From positions 10,224 through 74,223 of the forward strand of contig JAZKJD010000005.1 of assembly GCA_040384585.1 (NCBI GenBank): 64,000 bases of DNA. The letters are read 5' to 3'. Numbering within the stretch: position 1 is the stretch's first letter; each line of letters starts with the position of its first letter. The stretch is from JAZKJD01 sp040384585. GTDB taxonomy: Bacteria; Pseudomonadota; Gammaproteobacteria; Diplorickettsiales; Diplorickettsiaceae. The position numbers were made by a program, and so were the translations under genes. Positions 17,366 through 25,823 of this stretch are shown here, in pieces. The notes beneath the pieces were generated by a model. It ran no database searches, was not told the DNA's origin, and saw nothing but the letters and a program-made list of their open reading frames with translations.

Positions 17366-18061
17366 ATGACGCAGCTTGAAAACGACGCTATCCATATTTG
17401 GCATACCACACTTGACCACCATATCAAACACTACCCCATGTTCCAACACTGGCTTTCTGCTGAGGAAAAAGAACGGGCAGAAAAACTAAAGCCGCCCTAT
17501 CGTCAACGTTTTACCTTAACCCGCGGTCTATTACGTAAACTATTATCTGATTATAGTGGGCAGCCCCCAGAAAAAATACGTTTTTCCTATACTCTGTCGG
17601 GCAAACCTCTATTGCTGAATCCATCACTCAAGAAATCTATAGAATTTAATGTATCGCATTCAAGAAATAGAGTCGCTTTTGCTTTTGCATGGGATACACC
17701 TCTGGGCATTGATCTTGAATATAAAACGCCAAGGAAATATATCGATAAGATCGCTTATCGTTTTTTCTCTATCGATGATTATGCACAACTCAAAAAATTA
17801 AGCGGTAAAGAAAAACTAAATACTTTTTTCAACGCCTGGGTGCGTAACGAAGCCTTAGTAAAGGCGCTAGGGTATTCCTTAAAAACGCATCCTTGCTCTC
17901 AGTACATGATCAATTTAGATAAAGCATCAACAGCGCTTAACAAAGAAAAATGCCCTTGCTCGCTATTTACTTTAGTACTGCATCCTGATTTTGCTGCTGC
18001 TTTGGCAATAAAAGGCCAGGCCAAAAGAATTATAATAAAACAATATGATGGAAACTTCTAA
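17366..18061 (+). CDS. 4'-phosphopantetheinyl transferase, Sfp type
   Basis: Transfers phosphopantetheine from CoA to carrier proteins. The 231 residues show the Sfp signatures: FNVSHSRNRVAFAF, then PLGIDLE (normally GVDLE, Mg-binding Asp and Glu), and FFNAWVRNEALVKALG (normally WxxKEAxxK; here Arg-Asn-Glu-Ala, with Glu retained). No polyketide or peptide synthetase is in the window, so it may serve as the general carrier-protein activator or act on a remote cluster. Downstream is a partial F repeat and then the convergent regulator gene. Confidence 0.85.
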   Translation: MTQLENDAIHIWHTTLDHHIKHYPMFQHWLSAEEKERAEKLKPPYRQRFTLTRGLLRKLLSDYSGQPPEKIRFSYTLSGKPLLLNPSLKKSIEFNVSHSRNRVAFAFAWDTPLGIDLEYKTPRKYIDKIAYRFFSIDDYAQLKKLSGKEKLNTFFNAWVRNEALVKALGYSLKTHPCSQYMINLDKASTALNKEKCPCSLFTLVLHPDFAAALAIKGQAKRIIIKQYDGNF

Positions 18062-18090
18062 GCTGGAAATGAGATCGTAATAATAGCTTA

Positions 18091-18111
18091 TTATTAGGCA
18101 CGCAACTCCTG
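18091..18111. repeat. partial copy of palindromic element F
   Basis: ttattaggcacgcaactcctg matches the right end of element F (attattaggcgcgaaactcct at 24570-24588) with few differences. Only one end is present, between the convergent transferase and regulator genes. Confidence 0.45.
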
Positions 18112-18113
18112 TG

Positions 18114-18794
18114 TTATTTATTATTATTATAAAATTCCATCAGCATAAAACGTACAACACCGCAAATCACACCATCTGCTTGCATTTCTATTAAAGGATA
18201 GTGGAGATTCAATGCCTTTAAATACCGTTGATTACCATCAATAACTAATTGTCTAAAAAGTAACGTAGCCCCTGTGCCTTGTTTTAATCTGACAAGAATA
18301 AATGCACCGTTATAAGGCACGCAATTAGTATCTAACACGACTATACTATTCTTAGGGAAGGTAGGGCCCTGAGCCGCTTCCATGCAATCGTTTTCTACTC
18401 GAATAGCGAACGCATCCGAACTCAGTGGAATACTGGTACTTAAATAATTAGAATAGATTTTAGCTGACAATTTAGATAATTGAATAAATCTATCCTTTAT
18501 TTCCTGCACATTTAATAAAGGAACTTGATAATTAAACTGGTCTTTTTTAGTTGCACCATAGATACCCTCTTCCTCTTCTGCCTCATGTTCGTGGTCTAGC
18601 CAGCCATGAGGCTTATGAAAAACTTGTTCAATATAGTTTGCCAATCTGTCTCCAATATTTTTGATAGGACTATTTCCAATTAAGTGACTTATCTGGCTTT
18701 GAGAACGATCTAAACGTTCCGATAAATACGTAATTCCCCCCTCTAAACGTGCTAATCTCCTTAAATTCTTACGTCTAATATCTTTTACATTCAT
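18114..18794 (-). CDS. XRE-like regulator with degenerate S24/LexA-like domain
   Basis: The N-terminal helix-turn-helix region (NVKDIRRKNLRRLARLEGG to LIGNSP, RSQSQISHLI as recognition part) is followed by a peptidase S24 fold. In active LexA/CI proteins the Ser lies in GDSM and the Lys in a KRL/KQL block; here the equivalents are VENDCMEA (Cys for Ser) and LLFRQLVIDGNQRYLKAL (Arg for Lys). Self-cleavage is therefore doubtful, although a Cys nucleophile cannot be ruled out. The ATG at 18794 fits the family start; a GTG at 18824 would add ten residues. The source may be an old phage repressor, but no phage genes are nearby. Confidence 0.8.
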   Translation of the reverse strand: MNVKDIRRKNLRRLARLEGGITYLSERLDRSQSQISHLIGNSPIKNIGDRLANYIEQVFHKPHGWLDHEHEAEEEEGIYGATKKDQFNYQVPLLNVQEIKDRFIQLSKLSAKIYSNYLSTSIPLSSDAFAIRVENDCMEAAQGPTFPKNSIVVLDTNCVPYNGAFILVRLKQGTGATLLFRQLVIDGNQRYLKALNLHYPLIEMQADGVICGVVRFMLMEFYNNNK

Positions 18795-18920
18795 GTCATT
18801 TAAAATGTTGTTGTTATGACCCACTGAGTAAACTTATACCCAGTTCAAGCAGCTATAAATGTCAAAAAAAGTAATTTAAAGGGTAAATTATATTACCTTA
18901 TTAGATAATAAAACAAACGC

Positions 18921-20189
18921 CTACTTTAATTTAAGAAAATATTTACTTAGTTTTTTCTTAACTTTATGCTGTTTAAGATGAATATAATTTGGTAATCCTT
19001 TTTGATAAAGAGGGTAATCTTCTCCCTGAATTAATGGCAAAAGATAATCTCGGCAACGCTGAGTAATATGAAAACCATCTAGGGTAATAAAAGATCGAGG
19101 TAGTTTTTTTTCTCGGTTAGCGACATCAGCAAGCTTTGCTTCACCCACTGTCCATTGATAACGCTTACCCGATTTTCTGACAATAATAGGCATCACACCT
19201 GTTTTCCCTTTCATCGCAAGCTCAATCGCCGCTTTTCCTAACGCATAGGCTTGTTTCACATCGACCGCAGAGGCAATATGCCGCGCTGAACGCTGTAAAT
19301 AATCCGGTAAAGCCCAATGATATTTATATCCTAATTTGGATTTAATGAGTTGCGCTATCGCAGGTGCTGCTCCTCCTAACTGTTTATGGCCAAATGCATC
19401 CGTAGTATTTGATTCAACTAAAAATTCATTTTTCGAATCGCGCACACCCTCAGCCAGAACAATTACGCAATATCCATAGCGGCTCACTGTCTTATTCACT
19501 TGATTTAAAAATCTATCTTCATTAAATGCTATTTCGGGAAATAAAATAATATGCGGCGGTTCTCCTTTTTTTTCTGAAGCTAAGCCACTGGCAGCTGCTA
19601 TCCATCCCGTGTGACGCCCCATCACCTCCATAATAAAAACCTTCGTTGAAGTCGCATACATAGATGCCACATCTAAACCAGCCTCACGGGTAGAGATAGC
19701 GATATATTTCGCGACAGAACCAAAACCAGGGGAATTATCGGTGAGTGGTAAATCATTATCGACGGTTTTAGGAATGCCAATACAGACTAAAGGGTAACCG
19801 ACTGTCTTGCTTAATAAAGAAACCTTATAAGCCGTATCTTGCGAATCGCCACCACCATTATAAAAAAAATAAGCAATATCATGTGCCGCAAAAACTTCTA
19901 ATAAACGTTCATATTCAGCACGATTTTCTTCTATACTTTTTAATTTATAGCGGCAGGAACCAAATGCACCGCCTGGTGTATAACGCAATCGGGCAATGGT
20001 TTTTGCTGTTTCTTTACTAGTGTCGATCAAATCTTCCGTTAACGCACCTATTATTCCATTACAACCGGCATACACTTTTCCTATTTTAGTTTTATAATAC
20101 CTCGCAGTTTCAATAAGCCCACACGCCGTCGCATTGATGACGGCCGTAACTCCGCCGGACTGCGCATAAAAAGCATTCTTTTTTGACAT
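18921..20189 (-). CDS. pfp: 6-phosphofructokinase, PPi-dependent type
   Basis: Phosphorylates fructose-6-phosphate, probably with pyrophosphate. Motifs over 422 residues: QSGGVTAVINAT at the N-terminus, YTPGGAFGSCR, NGGGDSQDTA, PKTVDNDLPLTDNSPGFGS and EVMGRHTGWIAAASGLA. The PKTVDND and GGxDSxDT patterns belong to the PPi clade rather than classical ATP-PFK (GGDGS, PGTIDND). GGAGAGA precedes the ATG. It stands alone, divergent from mpl. Actual phosphoryl donor is inferred from the motifs. Confidence 0.88.
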   Translation of the reverse strand: MSKKNAFYAQSGGVTAVINATACGLIETARYYKTKIGKVYAGCNGIIGALTEDLIDTSKETAKTIARLRYTPGGAFGSCRYKLKSIEENRAEYERLLEVFAAHDIAYFFYNGGGDSQDTAYKVSLLSKTVGYPLVCIGIPKTVDNDLPLTDNSPGFGSVAKYIAISTREAGLDVASMYATSTKVFIMEVMGRHTGWIAAASGLASEKKGEPPHIILFPEIAFNEDRFLNQVNKTVSRYGYCVIVLAEGVRDSKNEFLVESNTTDAFGHKQLGGAAPAIAQLIKSKLGYKYHWALPDYLQRSARHIASAVDVKQAYALGKAAIELAMKGKTGVMPIIVRKSGKRYQWTVGEAKLADVANREKKLPRSFITLDGFHITQRCRDYLLPLIQGEDYPLYQKGLPNYIHLKQHKVKKKLSKYFLKLK

Positions 20190-20260
20190 CTCGCTATCTC
20201 TCCAGTTAACCTACAAGTGGCTCACTATACCCAAAACATTTACTCTTTTCCTAGACTAAC

Positions 20261-21631
20261 ATGCGACTTCATATTTTAGGTATCTGCGGTACATTCATGG
20301 CTGGAATCGCCTTACTAGCCAAAGAAAAAGGATTTACCGTCACCGGTTCGGATATCAATATCTATCCTCCTATGAGTAGTCATTTGCTAGCACAAGGCAT
20401 ATCGATTTTTGAAGGTTATGACGATCTCAGTCAATTTTCTTCGCACCCTCAGTTAATCATCATAGGAAATACCATAAAACGGGGGAATCCTTGCGTAGAA
20501 TATGTTCTCAACAAAGGATTGGCTTATATTTCGGGCCCACAGTGGTTAGCAGAGAATGTTCTATACAATCGTCATGTTTTAGCAGTCGCTGGTACACATG
20601 GTAAAACAACGGTCACTAGCTTATTAAGTTGGATATTAGACTATGCCGGTTTACATCCTGGATTTTTAATAGGGGGACTTGCAAAAAACTTTACGACTTC
20701 TGCTAGAGTAGGCGATCATCCTTTTTTCGTCATTGAAGCCGATGAATACGATACCGCTTTTTTTGATAAACGATCTAAATTTATTCATTATCATCCACGC
20801 ACGCTGATTTTAAATAATCTTGAATTTGACCATGCTGATATTTTTCCTGATGTCAATGCCATGCAATTACAATTTTCTTATTTACTGCGCACTATCCCAA
20901 GTGAAGGCTTAATTATTTGTCCAAAAGAAGATAAACATTTACAAACTGTTCTCGCACAAGGTTGTTGGACAGCCGTTGAATACACGGGCATTAACTCAAA
21001 TTGGCAAGCCGATCTGATAAAACCCGATGCAAGCCAATTCATTGTGAATGATAAAAACGGTAAAAAAGGGGAAGTTAGCTGGGATTTATTGGGGAAACAC
21101 AATGTTTCCAATGCACTCACTGCTATTGTTGCTGCAAACCATATCGGCGTTGAACCCAGCAAGGCAATTGCAGCATTAAACCAATTTCAAGGGGTTAAAC
21201 GTCGTTTAGAAATCTATCAACAAGTTAATCAAATAACGCTCTATGATGATTTCGCCCATCATCCCACCGCTATCGCTTCCACACTCGCTGGTTTACGTCA
21301 ACGCGTCGGAAAAGAGCGAATTCTATTGATTTTACAATGTACTACGCATACCATGCGCTCAGGCGTATATAGCGAAACCTTAGGTCCTTCTTTCCAGGAT
21401 GCAGACAAAGTCTGGTTAATACGACCGCAGCAGGATTGGGTTATTGAACAATGCCTTAACACAGCAACGGTTCCTATAGAAATTTACAATTCACTCACAA
21501 CGCTTATTCACGATGTAGCGAAAGAAGCCAAGCCTCATGATCATATTGTTATCATGAGCAATCGTGGCTCTGATACACTACATGAAAAATTAGTCCACGC
21601 CTTAGGTTCTGTCCCTAAAGCACCCTTGTAG
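20261..21631 (+). CDS. mpl: UDP-N-acetylmuramate:L-Ala-gamma-D-Glu-meso-DAP ligase
   Basis: Recycles the cell-wall tripeptide by joining it to UDP-MurNAc. Mur ligase architecture: N-terminal HILGICGTFMAGIALLAKEKG, ATP loop AVAGTHGKTTVTSLLSW, EADEYDTAFFDKRSKF, LNNLEFDHADIF and a C-terminal domain with YDDFAHHPTAI. The 456 residues match Mpl rather than MurC. The last eight residues (GSVPKAPL) and the stop are encoded by repeat E1, so the natural tail was probably altered by insertion. Divergent from pfp; ribD starts 59 bp downstream. Confidence 0.95.
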   Translation: MRLHILGICGTFMAGIALLAKEKGFTVTGSDINIYPPMSSHLLAQGISIFEGYDDLSQFSSHPQLIIIGNTIKRGNPCVEYVLNKGLAYISGPQWLAENVLYNRHVLAVAGTHGKTTVTSLLSWILDYAGLHPGFLIGGLAKNFTTSARVGDHPFFVIEADEYDTAFFDKRSKFIHYHPRTLILNNLEFDHADIFPDVNAMQLQFSYLLRTIPSEGLIICPKEDKHLQTVLAQGCWTAVEYTGINSNWQADLIKPDASQFIVNDKNGKKGEVSWDLLGKHNVSNALTAIVAANHIGVEPSKAIAALNQFQGVKRRLEIYQQVNQITLYDDFAHHPTAIASTLAGLRQRVGKERILLILQCTTHTMRSGVYSETLGPSFQDADKVWLIRPQQDWVIEQCLNTATVPIEIYNSLTTLIHDVAKEAKPHDHIVIMSNRGSDTLHEKLVHALGSVPKAPL

Positions 21632-21690
21632 CCATCTACTGCGTTAAAAACAGCTCAAAATACTTATTTGCTTAGTGTAAACTCCGTATT
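21602..21690 (+). repeat. family E repeat, copy E1
   Basis: ttaggttctgtccctaaagcacccttgtagccatctactgcgttaaaaacagctcaaaatac matches E2 (32112-32190) and the inverse of E3 (39495-39630). It covers the mpl stop codon and runs up to the ribD GTG, so it forms the whole mpl-ribD junction. Confidence 0.75.
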
Positions 21691-22773
21691 GTGAATACCT
21701 TAGCAGAACATTATCTCAAACAAGCACTCGCCCTTGCCGAGTTGCGTCGTGGCTTTTGTGCGCCTAATCCTTGCGTCGGTGCTGTTTTAGTCAAAGATGA
21801 AAGGATTATCGCAAGTGGTACCCATTGGGCAAGCGGTTTCCCTCATGCAGAAGCCGATGCATTAAATAAAATTGACGCTAGGCTTGCGAGAGACGCCACC
21901 TTATATGTTACGCTGCAACCCTGCTGTCATTCTGCTAAAAAAACACCGCCCTGCAGCCAACTACTGATTGAAAAAGGCATTGCTAAAGTCGTTTATGGTT
22001 TTCAAGATCCCAATCCTGCTGTCGGCGATCACGCCGATAAACAACTACAACAAGCGGGTATTATTTGCATCCAACAGTCTTTGCCTGAAATTAATCACTT
22101 TTATGCCAGTTATCAATTTTGGTGGCAACATCAAAGACCTTTCGTCACTGCAAAACTGGCGATAAGTTTAGATGGAAAAATTGCTGGCGAACACGGACAA
22201 TGCATTCAACTAACAGGCGAAACCGCACAACAATTTACGCATCAACAACGTCAGCGCGCGGATGCAATTTTAACCACTGCCAAAACGATTTTCCGTGATA
22301 ATCCCTTATTGAATGTACGCACAGACGGTAAACTCCTTGCTAAACCTCTCGCTATTTTAGATAGTGAATTACGCTTATCCGGTACTGAAAATATATTTAA
22401 TAGTGCTAAAAAAATAATCCTCTTTCACAAAGCCAATTTGCCCGTTACAACTTTAACAAAATATAATCGGGACAATGTGCGACTCATTTCTGTCAAGCAG
22501 GATAGTCAAGGTCTTAACTTATTCGATGTACTTAAAAAACTCGGACAAGAAGGTTGCCATGATTTATGGGTAGAAGCCGGCGGTCATTGTTTTCAAACTT
22601 TAGCGCAAAACCAGCTATTACAATGCGCTTTTATTTATGTCGCTCCACAGTGGCTAGGCCAAGAGGCACAAACTGCCTTTAGTAATCCAAACGTATTCCT
22701 AGGGGCAAATACCGCTCCTCCCCATCTATTAGGATCAGATGTCTGTTTTAAGTTTAATTGGAGCGAAAAATGA
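21691..22773 (+). CDS. ribD: bifunctional riboflavin deaminase/reductase
   Basis: Second and third steps of riboflavin synthesis (deaminase, then NADPH reductase). The N-terminal cytidine-deaminase-like domain has the zinc site HAEAD and PCCHSAKKTPPCSQ (residues about 50-90). The C-terminal RibD reductase has TAKLAISLDGKIAG and ADAILTTAKTIFRDNPLLNVR. Start is GTG at 21691, immediately after repeat E1; no clear ribosome binding site is visible, perhaps because the repeat replaced it. 360 residues. First of ribD-ribBA-ribH. I see no obvious FMN riboswitch upstream. Confidence 0.94.
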   Translation: MNTLAEHYLKQALALAELRRGFCAPNPCVGAVLVKDERIIASGTHWASGFPHAEADALNKIDARLARDATLYVTLQPCCHSAKKTPPCSQLLIEKGIAKVVYGFQDPNPAVGDHADKQLQQAGIICIQQSLPEINHFYASYQFWWQHQRPFVTAKLAISLDGKIAGEHGQCIQLTGETAQQFTHQQRQRADAILTTAKTIFRDNPLLNVRTDGKLLAKPLAILDSELRLSGTENIFNSAKKIILFHKANLPVTTLTKYNRDNVRLISVKQDSQGLNLFDVLKKLGQEGCHDLWVEAGGHCFQTLAQNQLLQCAFIYVAPQWLGQEAQTAFSNPNVFLGANTAPPHLLGSDVCFKFNWSEK

Positions 22774-22809
22774 GGGTATAATACCGTTTTCAACAGTACA
22801 ATAAATCAA

Positions 22810-24024
22810 ATGATAAAACCTTCGGCTTTTCCTAGCATCCATCGCGCTTTAGAAGACTTGCGACAAGGTAAGATGGTTATCCTATTTGACCATGAAAACC
22901 GTGAAAATGAGGGTGATTTAGTACTCGCTGCTGACAAAGTAACGCCTGAAGCCATTAATTTTATGGCCCAACATGCACGTGGTTTGGTCTGCCTGGCACT
23001 GCTTGAGGAAACGATTCAGCGCTTACAACTGCCCATGATGGTGGAACATTCAACGAATCCATTTAATACCGCCTTTACGGTATCTATAGAAGCTGCCAAG
23101 GGGGTCACCACCGGAATTTCTGCGTCTGACAGAGCACACACGATTAAAGTTGCTATTGATCCGAAAAGTACGCCTAAGGATATTGTTATGCCCGGTCATA
23201 TCTTTCCTTTACGGGCTCGGAAAGGCGGCGTTCTCAAACGCATGGGCCAAACAGAAGGCAGCACAGATTTGATGCGTTTAGCCGGTTTAAAACCCGCCGC
23301 CATTATCTGCGAGATCATGAACACTGACGGTAGTATGGCCCGTTTTCCTGATTTAGAAAGATTTTCGCAGCAGCATCAACTCACTTTAGTATCCATTCGT
23401 GAGTTAATCCATTATCGATTACAAACGGAATCCCTAGTCAAAGAAATTGCGACTATTGGATTACCCACCGAACACTATGGAGATTTGACAATAAAATTAT
23501 TCGAAAGCCATCTGGATCAACATCATCATTTAGCGATTATTAAAGAAAAAGCTAGTAAAGAAAATCAATCTACGCTGGTACGAATCCATTCCGAATGCTT
23601 TACCGGTGATCTTTTTGGTTCTACTCGTTGTGATTGTGGTTGGCAATTACACGAATCACTCAATCAGATTAGCCAACAAGGGGGAGTGTTACTTTATTTA
23701 CGTCAAGAAGGTCGTGGTATTGGCCTATTGAATAAACTGAAAGCGTATGCTTTGCAAGATCAAGGTCTAGACACAGTCGAAGCCAACCAACAATTAGGTT
23801 TCGGCGGTGATGACCGTGATTATTGGATAGGTGCACAAATGCTTCGTCACCTCAAACGACTAAAAATAAAATTACTCACTAATAATCCACAAAAAATAGC
23901 CGATTTAGCGCAACAAGGAATTGAAATAGTAGAACGTATCCCATTAATTGCAACCCCCAATGCAAGGAATCATGCTTACTTAAAAACAAAACAAACTAAG
24001 TTAGGCCATCTTCTCAATCTATAA
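22810..24024 (+). CDS. ribBA: bifunctional DHBP synthase/GTP cyclohydrolase II
   Basis: Makes both riboflavin precursors: 3,4-dihydroxybutanone-4-phosphate (N-terminal half) and the pyrimidine from GTP (C-terminal half). RibB motifs: DHENRENEGDLVLAAD, GTEGSTD-like GQTEGSTDLM and RAHTIKVAID. RibA motifs: zinc site CFTGDLFGSTRCDCGWQ with three Cys, YLRQEGRGIGLLNKL and LLTNNPQK. 404 residues. The RibA half looks complete, including the catalytic Tyr/Arg region. ribH follows 13 bp downstream. Confidence 0.95.
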   Translation: MIKPSAFPSIHRALEDLRQGKMVILFDHENRENEGDLVLAADKVTPEAINFMAQHARGLVCLALLEETIQRLQLPMMVEHSTNPFNTAFTVSIEAAKGVTTGISASDRAHTIKVAIDPKSTPKDIVMPGHIFPLRARKGGVLKRMGQTEGSTDLMRLAGLKPAAIICEIMNTDGSMARFPDLERFSQQHQLTLVSIRELIHYRLQTESLVKEIATIGLPTEHYGDLTIKLFESHLDQHHHLAIIKEKASKENQSTLVRIHSECFTGDLFGSTRCDCGWQLHESLNQISQQGGVLLYLRQEGRGIGLLNKLKAYALQDQGLDTVEANQQLGFGGDDRDYWIGAQMLRHLKRLKIKLLTNNPQKIADLAQQGIEIVERIPLIATPNARNHAYLKTKQTKLGHLLNL

Positions 24025-24037
24025 AAAGGAGTATTCT

Positions 24038-24517
24038 ATGAAAAAAACAAAAGAAATTATCGCAAAGCCTTTTGACTTTTCTGATCCTAATGAGGAATTT
24101 AATCTCGCTATCGTAGTGAGTCGTTTTAATGAAGATATTACAGAAGCATTATTAAAAGCTGCACGACGACGATTGCAAGAACTCAAGTTTCCCGAAGAGC
24201 GTATTACCATTGTTAAGGTGCCAGGCGCTATAGAAATTGGCCTTGCAGCCCAACAACTCGCTATTTCAGAGGCTAATTATCTAGCAATTATCTGTTTAGG
24301 CGCTGTCATTCGTGGTGAAACGGATCACTATGATTATGTCTGCCAACAAGTCAGTTATGCCTGCCAAAAAGTAGCACTAGAAGAAAGCATCCCTGTTATA
24401 TTTGGCGTATTAACCACCGATACGGAAGCACAGGCCTGCGATCGTATCAGTAAAGGCGCTGATGCCGTCGATACGGCATTGGACATGGTATCCCTATTGG
24501 ACCAGTTTGAAGATTAA
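24038..24517 (+). CDS. ribH: 6,7-dimethyl-8-ribityllumazine synthase
   Basis: Condenses the two precursors into lumazine; normally forms 60-mer or decameric shells. Motifs: AIVVSRFNEDITEALL, VKVPGAIEIGLAAQ, CLGAVIRGETDHYDYVC with the active-site His, and PVIFGVLTTDTEAQA. 159 residues. A strong AGGAG precedes the ATG. The usual riboflavin synthase (ribE/ribC) and nusB are not in this cluster; palindrome F begins two bases past the stop. Confidence 0.96.
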   Translation: MKKTKEIIAKPFDFSDPNEEFNLAIVVSRFNEDITEALLKAARRRLQELKFPEERITIVKVPGAIEIGLAAQQLAISEANYLAIICLGAVIRGETDHYDYVCQQVSYACQKVALEESIPVIFGVLTTDTEAQACDRISKGADAVDTALDMVSLLDQFED

Positions 24518-24518
24518 T

Positions 24519-24588
24519 AGGAGTTTCGCGCTAGAAGCCAACCAAACACGTACTCCAATAGGCTTCCATTATTAGGCGCGAAACTCCT
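24519..24588. repeat. palindromic element F (70 bp, 13-bp perfect inverted ends)
   Basis: aggagtttcgcgc (24519-24531) is the exact inverse of gcgcgaaactcct (24576-24588). An inner pair (gaagccaa/ggcttcc) extends the hairpin. It lies directly after the ribH stop and may act as a transcript end, but has no U-run. Partial relatives occur at 18091-18111 and about 6117-6145. Confidence 0.7.
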
Positions 24589-24600
24589 GGCTAAGCACTG

Positions 24601-25752
24601 TTACAGGGAAGGAGTTAGATTTTCCTCGCTATTTTCTGAAAGCTGGGCTGGGCTTTCCTGTCCGGCTTTAGAAAAAAAGTTGCGGCAGCTTTTGACTAAT
24701 TGATAATCTGTTTTTGCCTGATAAAAATAGGATTTTGTTTTCTCATAATTAATCACGCTAGGAAAAATGAGTACCGCTCTTAATATCCCCCAAATAAATT
24801 TTATCAGCGCCTTTTGCTGAAGTTCAGCAATCATTTCTTCATACCGACAACGATTTTCTTGTTTTGCTTCCTCTGTTAATAAATCCTTAGAATCAAGAAA
24901 GCGATTCGCCGTCTTTAATAATTCTATTAAAAACCCCATCTTCTGGTAATCACTTACGAACTTTATTTGATCGATGAACGTACGAGCAAAAATCTTGTCG
25001 TGAATTCTAATTAGAAGAGTACATATGTTATCAAGTTCGGAAAAAAATGCGTCCTCTAAATATTCACTATTAAAATCAAAAATATATTGTTCTATTTGAT
25101 AGATATGTCTATTCCTTCTTGCTTCTATCGTGAACAAATCAAGTAATTCTTTGAGGATTTCTAATCTTCTTATTTCTAATTCAGAATTTTTTGTATTTTC
25201 ACATCCCCAATAACTAAGCCAAAGTTCTTGATTATTTTCTGCTAGCTTTTCTAATAATTTTGTAGCTTTATCATATAGACCACTCGTTAATCCAATTCGA
25301 GTGAGTAATGCATTTAATTTTTTGCTTTCATCTTCTAACTTATTTAACAGGCTTCTATCTTTTGACTCAGCAATTGACTCAGCAATTGACTCAGCAATTG
25401 ACTCAGCAATATTTTTTATCAGATCAACAACACTTTGATTTAATAGCTGGGTTTTAGATTTAAGAAAACTTGGTATTGGTAATAGGTCAATATCCACTTG
25501 ATCTTCTTTCGTGACGCTCTCTATACAACGGGGAATGTCATTTATAAAAAATAAAGTCTCATTAAAATTTAAATCTTCTTTACAAGATAATTTTTCGGCT
25601 ATTTTCAATATCGCCGTTAATCCCAAAATTTCATATAACAAACCACCCAATATCCTCGGAAATTTTAAATAATTTTCCTCGCCTACCCGTTGGATTAAGT
25701 TATTTTTTACAGTAATTTTATCTTGCTCAGATTGCTTGATGATGGATGGCAT
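24601..25752 (-). CDS. hypothetical protein with AESI tandem repeat (383 aa)
   Basis: Unrecognised. Mostly helical and charged; no N-terminal signal. A 12-bp tandem repeat (25364-25411) encodes repeated Ala-Glu-Ser-Ile near residues 115-129. A moderately hydrophobic stretch (ALIKFIWGILRAVLIFPSVI) lies near residue 335. The C-terminus is rich in Glu, Ser and Gln (QESPAQLSENSEENLTPSL), like the E-block tails of Dot/Icm substrates. AAGG upstream supports the ATG at 25752. Role unknown; effector by inference only. Confidence 0.65.
   Translation of the reverse strand: MPSIIKQSEQDKITVKNNLIQRVGEENYLKFPRILGGLLYEILGLTAILKIAEKLSCKEDLNFNETLFFINDIPRCIESVTKEDQVDIDLLPIPSFLKSKTQLLNQSVVDLIKNIAESIAESIAESIAESKDRSLLNKLEDESKKLNALLTRIGLTSGLYDKATKLLEKLAENNQELWLSYWGCENTKNSELEIRRLEILKELLDLFTIEARRNRHIYQIEQYIFDFNSEYLEDAFFSELDNICTLLIRIHDKIFARTFIDQIKFVSDYQKMGFLIELLKTANRFLDSKDLLTEEAKQENRCRYEEMIAELQQKALIKFIWGILRAVLIFPSVINYEKTKSYFYQAKTDYQLVKSCRNFFSKAGQESPAQLSENSEENLTPSL
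25364..25411 (-). repeat. 12-bp tandem repeat, four copies
   Basis: Four head-to-tail copies of gactcagcaatt (last copy with one change) lie inside the hypothetical gene at 24601-25752. The unit is a multiple of three, so copy changes keep the frame. This is a likely site of slippage variation. Confidence 0.85.
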
Positions 25753-25823
25753 GGTTAAACCTTTTATAATATTTATTTTTATAAGTTTAGCTTATTGCGG
25801 ATAGTTAAGATGAAAATATAATT

